Source: Trebouxia sp. TZW2008 (taxonomy: Eukaryota; Chlorophyta; Trebouxiophyceae; Trebouxiales; Trebouxiaceae). Taken from it: 64,000 nucleotides of DNA. Positions 10,579-22,300 of the stretch are shown here, in pieces. Made by a program: the position numbers and the translations under genes. The stretch's first letter is position 1; each line of letters begins with the position of its first letter. The DNA lies in the NCBI GenBank assembly GCA_002118135.1, contig BDIU01000156.1, positions 248,676-312,675 of the forward strand, read 5' to 3'. The notes under the pieces are model-generated. The model was not told the DNA's origin, ran no database searches, and saw only the letters and a list, made by a program, of their open reading frames with translations.

Positions 10579-13337
10579 TCATCTAGTGACAGCTGTAAGT
10601 CTATCTCTAATCTGCGCCACAGTTGTTCCAAGTGGGCTTGATGTGCCTACCATGCCTTGGATCTTGGACAACATGGCACTGTCCTTCACCTGTGGCATGC
10701 AACACCCATGCTTGTCATTTAAAGCCAGCAAGCAGCTGACAATCAACAGAGGAGTCGACAATGTGAGAAATATGCAGTGACACCTTTTGTTGGAAAGCCC
10801 CACACTATCGATGTGACATGCACTGCAAGCTGCAGATGCCATGATGAAACGAACCCTGCCAAGTCTTGACCTCCAACCCAATCATGGAGGGGTCCACAAA
10901 CAAATTTTGCCTCAATTTGTTGCACAATCGGAAACCTAGTTTATGTTGCACATCCGCTCATGCCTGTGACAGGGGTGACCAGCCTGATGGCAAGCTGAGA
11001 ACTCACTGTTGCAGCTGTCTCAGCAGCTTCTTGGAACATGCCAAGGGCTGCATACTCCTCAGCCTTACGCGAATTGTCTGGCAAGCGCGCCACCAGCCTG
11101 CAGCCATACACAGATCACAATTTATTTGTTGATCCAGGCTTGGGTCAAAAAGATTTATTTTGCATCAGCTGGCAAGGCCATCAAACCACGAGCCTGCAGT
11201 TGTACAGGGGCTGAAATGCGTTCTGACTTAGTCACTTGACACGACCTGCAAAGTTCACCCTACAGCAGCTTGCAAGGCAAAGTCATTGGTGCTGTTGTAC
11301 AGCAGGTGGATGTTGTCACACAACAAAGTATGGGCCTGCAGGCAGAACCAGCAGCTGGCAAGGCAAGCTCTTGTATGCTTTTGCACATCAGCTGGATAAC
11401 CCAATGTTCTTGTTGACCTTGAGCAGCATAGCATTGAAAGACAGAATCAGTTGAAGAGTTGCAGTGCATTCCCATTTGCACATGATTCAGCACCTCAGCT
11501 GCTCAACAATATGGCAGCTGATCTCTGTTGACATGTTGTTGAGCAGCTGAGGTGCCGCATACCGTGTGCAAACGGGAATACACTCCAACTCTTCAACTGA
11601 TTTTGTCTTTCAATGCTATGCTGGTCAAGGTCAAATTGGTTGACATTGCACAGCTATCCATCTACAGTGAATTGGCAAATGATGCGTTTTGCTTTGGCTT
11701 GCACATCAGCAGTCTTGCTGACAATTTCCAATTTGACAAATGGCTTATGACTAAGCTGAGTAACACAAGACCATCAATGTCTAGCAAACAATTTTCACCT
11801 TGCACTACCTTGTCAGGCGCTCCAGTGCAGTCAGTGCATGCTCCTGACATCACAACACAGACTTGCCTCAACAAATTGAGTGCATTCTGCTGACAAAGCT
11901 TATGCGGATTTGTGGCTTGGAGCAATGTAGATTACGTACTTGGCGGTAGCTTGTGTGGGAGCACCATTTGCTTTGGCAGCAGCAATGTAAACCGTCAGTG
12001 GCAGCACATTCTTCCTCTCTTTGGCAAGGGCTTCCAAGCCTTCCCAGTCCTTCAAAGTTGCCAAGGTTTGAACCTGCATGTGGCATCCACATCATAGCTT
12101 GGTTGATTCCAAACCATGACTGCAGAAGGCTATTTGCTGCATGCGTTGAATTACAGGTTCTGAGATCAGCCTTGTGGCTGCAAATATCTATCATAGCAAC
12201 TTAAACAACAGTATGAATGTGGAGGACTGCTTTCTAGATGCGCCCACCAGATCTAACAGTCGTAGCAGGGTCTTGCAGTGTTGTAGCAAACAAGTCAATG
12301 GCAACAGAACACTTTTGCGTCGCTCATTTGTAGTCGGCCTACTCACCACTGTCAATTGTCAAATACATAAGCCAGCATAGCAGATATAACAGTCTCTGGC
12401 AAAATGCAATAATCACTGCAAGATATAAAGCAGAAAAGCGATGCTCATGACAAGCGCGTTTGACAAGGGCTGGTGAGACCAACCTTGATCCAGCCAAAGC
12501 GCTTGTCTGGCAGCTTGAAGATGTTACGCACTCGCTCTGCTGCCCGCGCATTGCCCAGCCGCAAGCACTGTTGTACTGCACCAACACCCCAATGCACACA
12601 TTAGCCATGACAGATCCCGGTTTGTATAAGGAGGCCTTCAAGATTGCTTTGCAACATTTTAAATATGGCTTGAAAGGCTAGAGGAAGATCAGGCAGGGGG
12701 GTGAGCAGGGGCTGCAGAGACGCGTGGGCTCTCAGAAAGGCTTTGCATGTCTGAGCTGAGCTGGGCCGTGATGACGGAAAGAGCGGGAGGAAGGGGGGAG
12801 GGGGTCGGGGTTGAGTGAATGCAGTTGCACCTGTTTGGGTAACGCTGCAGCCCAGGAAGCAGGCTTGCCCAGCCTCCTGCTCCAGCTCCGCTTGCACTGT
12901 GCGCAACTTGGCAAACTCTGCGCTTGCCTTGCTCTGGAACACATGCTCCTTTGTCTGCACGTACAAAGTCGAGCCATTTCAAATTGCAATAAGTTGCAGA
13001 TCAGCACTAGGTGACTTCTGAGCAAGCCGCTGAACAATGCACATCATAATCATACAAAGTGGGTGACCTGAGAGTTCCTGTCAGTACTGCTCCAAGGCCA
13101 TTCAGTGGTGTCGTTGATCAGACGGGCGTGAGTGCCGCCACTGCTGCTGGTGGGTTGATTTGAGCGCACAATCTTGTTGGGTTTTTGCAAATTTGCTTGT
13201 CAGCACCCGTATGATGTCAGCTATGATGTCAGACGTACAGGTTGGTCAATCAGTGCTGAGCACACCTGCGAGTGCTGCTCAGAGGCTCTGACCAGCAGTT
13301 GCGCCACTGCAGTGTTGAGACTGATCAAGCTGGCATA

Positions 13338-13371
<34 letters not shown>

Positions 13372-16300
13372 GTTGGCTGGTTTGAGCCTGCAATCCTGTT
13401 GGCTCTGCACAGGTGTGAACAGCAACAGCTCTGTCATGTCAGATGCACAGATTGTGCACACTAGGGTACTTAGTTGCATACCTGCGAGTACTGCTCAGAG
13501 GCTCTGACCAGCAACTGCACCACTTCAGTGTTGTCACTGATCAGACTGGCATGAGTGCCGCCGCCGCTGCTGCTGCTGCTGGGCTGATTTGAGCGAGTAA
13601 TCCTGTTTGCTTTGCGCAGGGCTGAGCAGAAGCGCATGTGACCCACGCCGTCATAGGTTCCCATTCCCAGGTAAATTTGCTCCAGCAATTCTGGCTCCTG
13701 CAATGCAGCGCTGTTGGCATGGCATGATGTGCAATTGTGTAGATGCAAAGTTGAATGGCGCTGACATTACGGTGAGTGTTACCTCCGTCCAAAGAACCTC
13801 ACACTAGCTATCTCAGTGGCTAGAGATAGCTGGTTCATATTGAGCGCAAGACAGACGTGTGCTTGACATCATTTCAGCTGACAGCAGCACAGGCAAAGGA
13901 CATGTCAGCTACGCTCTATACAACACGGTCACAGCAGTTAATGTAAAGATGCTGCCTCATGCTGCATGCCTCCATTCAGTAGCCACTGGATGCACCGCTG
14001 GATCAAACATGCTCTCACACCCTGACAGACGACACAGAAGGAAGCATTGCATTGTCCCTTGACGTCACAAGGCTGTAGTCAGAATGCAGGAGCCTCAGGG
14101 TCTCAATTTCAGTGATCTTGAGACCTGTGCAGTTCTGCTGGTGACTTTGAAAGTTTCGTAGGAAGCACTGCATTAGTCTTGATCCACAAGGCTGCAAAAG
14201 GACAGCGCAGCTGTAGGGTTCAATTTTGTTAATCCTGAAGGCTGCGCAGTCCTGCTGCTGGCTGTGAACATCAGGCCAAGCCTGCTATGCTCAAGTCAAC
14301 ACAGGAAGCACAAAATGCTCTGAATTGAAAGCTGTAATCAACCACGCACATACATGCTGACTAACAATACAGCAGGTAGTATTGCATTGTGATGTCACAA
14401 GGCGGCAACATGATGTCCCAGCCTAATGGTCTGACTTTGCTGATCCTGCAGTCTGTGCGGTCCTACTGCTGACAGTAAAACCTCGGGAGGAAGCCTTGCC
14501 TTGGTCCTAATTCACAAGGCTGCAGCAGTCAGACACAGTCTTGGGTTCGCAATTGATGTGATCCCAAAGGCTGTGCAGCTGACTGTGAAAACATAGGCCG
14601 AGTCGGCAGTGCTGAGGCATGCTATCAAAGCACAAATTGTTCTGAATCAAAAGACGCAATCGACACGCACAGACAATGTTGCCGAACGCAAGCAACAGTT
14701 GAGTAAGCTTTTTTGGAGGCAGCAGGAAAAATTGCATTACGCCCTCATGTCACAAGGCTGCAGTCAGAATAAGCTCAGGGTGAGAGACTGTTCAAACCCG
14801 AAGTTTGGGCACTGCTGACTGTGAAACAGTAGACCAAGCCTGCTATGCTGAGCAGCTCAAATCTAACACAACAGCTTTATGTTGCATGATTTGGCCAACA
14901 TCCAACCAACTGGCTGCAGCTCTGCAGCCTGCTAGCTTGTGATACACACACTGTACACACTCACAGAAAACTGAAGTATATGCCATCAGGAGACTCGCAT
15001 GACAGCACATTGTGATCACAATGGGGTGGGAGCCTCTGTTACCAGATGCTCTGCAGCTTGCACTTACGATACACAGTCACAATGGGAGTATGGGGATAAT
15101 GAGTATGGAGTGTGAGTATGGGGGAGTGGAAGTGTGAGTGTGAGTGTAAGTATAATTTTTTGAACATAGCATACATACATGACATAGAAGCCTAGCATAG
15201 AATGCATAGCATAGAATGCATAGCATAGCATATATAGCAAAGCGTACCCTGTTGTGGCAATAGGAGATGAAGAGGCGCTTGGCTAGGGGATTGGCGTTCA
15301 TGGTTTCCAGGAAGTCCTTCAGGGGCATTCCCTTGCGGTACATCCTGCACTCAGGTTGCAGAATGCTGGAGAACTGATAAGATCATCACGACCATTGCTT
15401 ACATGCCCGCTGTTAAGGCTACACAACCCTGCCAGGTGCACAAAGTAGCAATGCAATGCCTCCAAACAGTGCAGAAATGATGTTCAAGGGTTGTACACTT
15501 AGCTGGCTCGGATGGCTGTATTTGGGTGCATTGTTTCATTCATGACCTTGAAGCAAACTGTACTTGTGTTGCATCACCTGACTGCAAAATCAAGGCTCAT
15601 GACGGGTGATGGCATCTCAGCAGAAGGTGTATTGGTACTGACCTGAGTACTGCCAAGTAGACCAAGTCAGTGTCGCCACTGTCAATGGCTTTTGTGAGAG
15701 CTCTCTCATGCTCACCCAGAGACAGCAGCAATGGCACCTGCATGCCCACTACAACATGTATGTGCCTCGCTGCTTGTGTTTCTCAACAACGTTAGTTGGA
15801 ATGACTGGATATGATATACAGATCGGTGAGTCTGTTTGCTGCTCCAATGCCTTGCTGCACTGAACACTGTCTATAAGTAGGAAGTGATAGGCCAAGCAAT
15901 CCTGTGCCATCAGGGCAGGATGCAGGCGTGCTTGAATCTGCGTGAAGCACCTTTTTCACAGATCAGCGCATTTTACAACTGCTTGCTGACAGTCAGAAAT
16001 TGCGCAATTTGGAGCATTGAATGGTGGGCAAATCACAGCTTGAACACATTCAAAACCGAGTGGACCACATTCAAACTGAGCACATGCTTTCAACAGCTTT
16101 GTGGTTGATGCCTTGCAATCAACAGACGCAGTGCTGTCATTAAGCTACATTGGTAAAAGCCTACCTGGTCTGCCGCACGTGTCTCGTATTCTAGCAGCAT
16201 TGTAGCAAGCCCTTTGCGCCCCACAGTCTCAGCATGCCCAGCTATCAGGCTGTACCGGATGCCTCTGTACTTCTTCAGCTTGCCTGTCAGACTGTCCCTC

Positions 16301-19300
16301 AGCTGGTCATCGGGTTGTTGAAGGCACGCAGTGATCTTCTGACACGCCCAATGGACCAGCACCTGTTCACACACTTTGTGGAGTCACATGTCAGCAGCAT
16401 TCCAGTGTCCTGCTTCTTGTTGAGAGTCACGATGTCTGCTGAAGCTGAAGGACAAACTAGCTTGCCAGGCTGCCTCTCAGCTGATCATCAGGATGTTGAA
16501 GACAAGCAATGATCTTTTGACATGCCCAATGCACCAACACCTGCTCACATGATGTCAGGAGTCTACGATCACTGCTGAATCCAGAAGTCTCAAGCACCAG
16601 ACAACCCAGAAATGCAGAGAAAACACAGTGTGAGCTGTCCCACTGTATGGAACCAGCGTCTGAGGTCAAGGGCTGGTAAATAGTCTGCAAGGCTCACCAT
16701 GCATGCAAGCTAGCAACAGCAGTGTGCAGCAGTTGCAGCAGTGGCAAGGCAAGGCCCACAACGTCTTCTGGGTTGACACCAAAGGCAAAATGCATCAACA
16801 TCACCTTGCCTGTGTCAAGGTTTGATTTGTCGGCAATCTCCAGCGCCACACGGGCCACAAGTTTGCGGGATGATGACATCAAAGGCAAGTCTGTGAGCGT
16901 CACCTTGTCTGTGTCAAGGTTCAGCATTCCTGCAATTCTGAGAACAAACAGGGCCAGCAGTTCTCTGGTTTTCCAAATCAGAGGCCATGTCTGTTGGCGT
17001 CACCTTGTCTGTGGTTCAGGGTGAGCATCTTTGCAATACCGAGCGCCAAAAGGGCCAGACAACCTTATGACTTTTGAGACAAAAAGCAACAGCATTGGCA
17101 GCACCTTGTCTGTATCAAGGTTCAGCATTTCTGCAATTCTGAGCGCCAAAAGATGGCGTCGCGCATTGACAAGGCGGGAAACCAGCACAGGGGCTCCTAG
17201 GGCATCCAGCTGGGCTAGGGTCAGGGGCAGGCCCACATTTGGCGCTCTCAGCACATTTAGTATCCTCAAGCTTTGACAAATCTGTAAGATACGTTTGCGT
17301 GGGTAGCTGCCAACTGGACAGAATGCCCTGCCGTAACAGCCCGCCTGCATGCTAACAGAGCATGTTAACAAGGGACAGAACATGGGATTGTCACAACCTA
17401 TCGTGACAGGGAAACAACAACAGCAACAGCAATGGCAGCGGCAGCGATAGCAGCAACAGCACCAACAACAGCAATCCATCAAGCAGAAGCATTTAGCAAC
17501 AGCCATTTAAACAGCATACCATGAGAAAATAAGCATCAGCTGGCAACAAACTGCTGCATTCTTTGACAAAAGGGCTGAAACAGCAATGCAGGGCTATATA
17601 TTCTGCTGGCCAGCTCAGCAGAACGGCTGTGTGAACATTTGACTCATTCAAAATTGCATGCAATGTTGGCCATCAGAGCTACGGCTATCACCTTGAGTAA
17701 TGCAGCTTGTCTGATAGGATCAAGATCTGCCCCAGCAGCTTCCACACAGCTGCCCACAGCTTCAGGCAGCTTCCCCACAATGCTGCGCAGCGCCTCATCA
17801 GCGTGCGCATTCTGTTGGTCAAACAGCTGCCTAGCATCAAACAGCAGTGCGCCTGCAAGCAATGTACAGCTCTCACAAATCTGCTTGTAATGCTTCCAAT
17901 ATCTGAATGCCAGTGTTGTCTTCAAAGCTTATTGCCATAACAACTCTTCCCATACGATGGCCAGCACAATGTCCCTCATGTGCCCACTTGCATGACTTCA
18001 GTTGGACTGGCTATCACTACAGCTCACCACTTCTTGGGGACCATTTGAAGCGCCCATCAGGAGATGCTGCCTTCTGTTGCTCTAGCAGGAACAATTACGG
18101 GACGCTTTGAGCTTGCAGTAAGCAGCATTTGTTTGTCAGCTGACCTGGTTCTCAGAGCCAATTTTGAAAATATCCACAAGACTGTCTGGCACTCGCCTCA
18201 GTAGCTCATGCTGCTCAGCTGAGATCAGCACAGCCTCGCAAGCCTGATCTAGTCTCTGCCAGTTGGCACGCGTGAGTTGTGTGACAGTAGCACGTTTCAC
18301 AGAACTTGGCTTGTGCTCATTGGTATGCGGTAGTCAGCTGACCTGGTGCTTCAGAGCCAATTTTAAAAGTGTCCACAAGGCTGTCAGGTACTCGGCTCAG
18401 TAGCTCATGCTGCTCAGCTGAGATGAGCCTGACTCCATCCACCTCAGACACCAGCACTGTCTTCTGCTCCAGGGTGTGTTTGATCCAATCACCAAAAGGT
18501 CCCACCATCAGCAATATGTCCTGCAAGGCGACGCTGTTGTTGTCAGTGCTGCCCTCTGCTCCAGAACGCGTTCTATGTGGTCATCAAGATGTCTGTCCAG
18601 TAAGAGACGCGCTGTAGTATTCAGTCAACATAACGACTCTGCTTCAATGCCTGGTTCCCATCCACAATAAGACCCCTCATCAACAAGTTGTCCTTTCAGG
18701 CAGCTGCTTTGTTGTCAGCCCTGCCATGGGATATGGACTTGCGCTTTTGATCACTGCAAGCCGTCATGGGAGGGAATCGTTTCGCTCCCCGCAAACACTC
18801 CTTTTGCAGCGCAACATTTTATCCAGGGACAACGGCAGCGGCAAAGGCAGGAGCAAAGGCAAAAAGCAGGGGTCTTTGAGGGCAGGGGCATTGGCAGTGG
18901 CAGGGCCCGAGTAAAGCCAATCAGCAGCGCCACCTGTAATGATGAGACAGGAGCATGGGCAGGGGCAAACAGGCGAGTACAAGGGCAAAGGCGAGGGCAA
19001 GGGCAAGGGCAAGTCACCTCACCTTCCAGCACATGACCACAGAGTCTGTGCCGCACCACTCCAGCTGCTCAGGCAACTCTTCACTCTGAGTCGCAAACTC
19101 AGATAGGGTTTTGCTGAAGTCGGACACCCACACTTTGAGGCGGCCGTCTGCTGTGTATGCAGCCACAAACTGCCCGTTGGGTGCGATGGCTAGCTTCTGA
19201 ATGATGCCCACGTTTGTGGCTGTCTGTTCAGCGCTGTCCACATCAACTGTCATAACAGTGTTGCCAACTGCCAGAAGCACCTGTATCCAGGAAACCCAGT

Positions 19301-22300
19301 AAGCGCTCAGCAGCGCAAAGATATAAGGCCAGAGGAAGCGAACGAAAACATTGGCCATTGAGTGCAATAGCCAGCTTTTCCATGGTGCCCACATCTGTGT
19401 CTGCTTGTTCAGCGCTGTCTGTGTCAATTGTCATGACAATGTTGCCAACTGCCAGAAGCACCTGAACAATGGAGAAAAGCATCAACTTGCACTTGGTGAA
19501 GGGAACATGAGAGGCTAGTTGAAGCACTCAGCTCAGGTCAGCAGACTGTCTGAGCAATGCAGTGGCTTTTCAATAATGCCCACGTCTGTTTCTGCCTGGT
19601 TTGCACTGTCGATATCACCTGTCATGACAGTGTTGCCCAAGCTTTACAATTAGCTGCATCTGTCACGGTGCAACTGCCAGGAGCACCTGCACCATGGTGG
19701 ATGCAGCCAATCGGAAAGCTTAGCAGAGGCCAGCAGACAGTCCAAGCAGTGCAGCAGCTTTTGAACGGTGCCCACATGTGTAGCTGTCTATTCAGCGTTG
19801 ACCTGATCAACTGTCATAACAGTGTTGCCAGCTGCTAGAAGCAGCTGCATCCAGAAAACCCAGTCAGCGCTCAGCAGTGCAAAGATACAGTGCCAAAGGA
19901 AGCAGAGGTGCACAGAGCTGCCCATTGACGACTTTGACCAGCTTCTGAACCGTGCCTCCATGTGTCACAATATGAGCAACGCTGTCCACAACAACTGTCA
20001 TGACAGCAATGCCAAGCGTTGCATTGAGCTGCATGTGTCATGATGCAACTGGCAGAAAAACCTGCGGCATGACAGGCGCAGCAAATTGCAAAGCTCAGCA
20101 GAGATCAGCAGACTGTCCAAGCAGAGCAGCAGCCTCTGAATGGTGCCCACATCTGTGGCTGCCTGTTCAGCGCTGTCCATGTCAACTGTCATAACAGTGA
20201 TGCCAACTGCCAAAAGCATGTGCACAATAACATATGCAGCTATATGAACAGAGCAGACTTCAGCAGACTGCAAGTAGTGCAGCAGCTTCTGAATGATGCC
20301 CACATTTGTTGCTGACTGTTCATCGCTGTCCGCAACAACTGTCATGACAGTGTTGCAAGCTGCCAGAAGCACCTGTACCATGGTGAGACACCAATTTGCA
20401 CTTGGCGGATGGAACATGAGAGGCCAATTGAAGCACTCAGCTCAGGTCAGCAGACTGTCTGAGCAATGCAGTAGCTTTTGAATTATGCCTACATTTGTGG
20501 GTATCTGTTTGTTGCTGTCCACGTCACAGCTGTGCCGTTTGAATGAGCTGCATTGTCATGGTGCAACTGCCGAAAGCACCTGCACGATGACAAACACAGC
20601 TGATTGAAAGGCTTAGCAGAGATCAGAAACGCAGCAGCTCTCAAATGGTAGCCACATCTGTAGCTGTCTGCCCAGTCATGTGCATGTAAAATGTCATGAC
20701 AGTGTTGCTGATTGCTAGGACTGCTTGACACCTCACTGATCAGCACTTCAAGGTGGGCAGAGAGGTGTGACGAGGTTGCATGATGGCCATGTAGCGAGAA
20801 GTGAGGGGGTGGGGGCGCGAGGGGGTGGGGGCGCGAGGGGGGGGGGCAGGAGCGCAAATGAGGCCTTGCCACCCTGGGGAAGCAGGGTCTTTCTAGGCAA
20901 GAAGACAACATAAGGGAAGAAGGAGAAGACAGCAGCAGCAGCATGCAAAGAAGAGGTGAAGTGAGCACCTCAAGGCAGCCGGAGAGGGTGTGACGGGGCT
21001 GCAGGATGGCCATACAGTGAGGGGGGTCTTTAAGGCGGGCCCCCGCCAGCCTGTGGGGGCGAGGCTCTTCAAGACCAGACACCGCCCACAGCTGCAGCCC
21101 CTTAGTCAGCACGACTAAGCCATCGCTGTACAGCTGGCAGTCCAGGATTCCATCCCTCTGGACCTCACTGCCAAGGCTGAACTGGCGCGGCAGCTGAGTG
21201 CCAAACATGTTGTACATGTACACCTGAGCAGCACCACAGGACAGCGATGGTAAAATGAGATTAGTTGTACAGATGCCAGTCATACCAGGGGCATGTGCAA
21301 GATGGCGCTGCGATCACTACAATTGTGCGTCACAAAACTCAGCATTGTCTCAGGTTGGCTTACACCGTGTCAAAGTAACAACAATGACTCCTTGCAGCAT
21401 TATGTCGAGTTTCTAGCAAGAAGACATCTCTAGCTGCTTGCCTTGCTTGTGAATTACCTTTGACAAAAAAAAGTTGCAAGGCCTGTTGACACATGCATCA
21501 GCTTCTGTCTGTGAGTGCATGAAAGGCAAAGCAGCAGGGCTTCAAACGCATGACATATTCCACCTCTCCAATTTGCTCAACGCTGCCATGTTGTGGGGGA
21601 ATAATAATTGTACATCTAGCAAGTCTGGAAAAATATGGAACACAATGTACTGAGACCCAATTCTTTTCAGATTGGTCCAGTGCTACAAGTGCCCAAGTTC
21701 ACCTCGCCAGTCTGCTCAACAATCATCAGCTCTTCCTCATTCGTCCAGCCCATGGCTTCAATGCGGCCCTTGTCCCATACAGCCACCCCCAGCTGCACCC
21801 CTGCTGAGGTGTACATCTTGAGCAGGGGTTGTGTGATGCCCCCTAACACCAACACCATCTTGCGGTCGTCACGAATGGTTGCAATGGGACCTCCATAGCG
21901 CGCACAGGCCACCCTACACTATCATGCACAGTATGTCTGCATCTTGAGCAGCAGTGGCATGATGCGCCCTGGCATCAACACCATCTTGCGGTCATTGCGC
22001 ATGGTTGCAACTGAGGCCCCACAGCGTGCACACGCAAGCCTGCACTAATGAACACAGTGCAGGGGCTGTATAACGTCCATGTCTAGAAGAGGAGTGCTGA
22101 CAAGATTGAAAATGTGCCTGTGTAATGCCAACTGGGGCCATGCATGACACAGCAATGCTTCATGTGAATGCACCGTTAGGCTTGAATGTTTGCTGCACAA
22201 GCAGACATTGATGCTGTTTTACAGATGCAATGTTGATGCTAGCGGCAGCAGATGAGACCTGATAGACATGACCATGCAGGTAAATGGCAAATGGCAAAAC

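Noticed and set aside
13060..14860. Regularly spaced repeats as a CRISPR array
   Set aside because: Units are imperfect, of unequal length, lack unique spacers and lie in eukaryotic introns; no cas genes are present.
19243..20417. Several VPS16-like frames as additional or alternative exons or a tandem VPS16 pseudogene
   Set aside because: All repeat the same short start of exon 4 with stops and lost splice sites; no other VPS16 exon is duplicated, so they are echoes.
20489..21283. 264-codon minus-strand frame as one continuous VPS16 exon
   Set aside because: Only the 21223-20969 part matches VPS16; beyond the donor at 20968 the frame runs through low-complexity Pro/Ser/His sequence of G-rich repeats.
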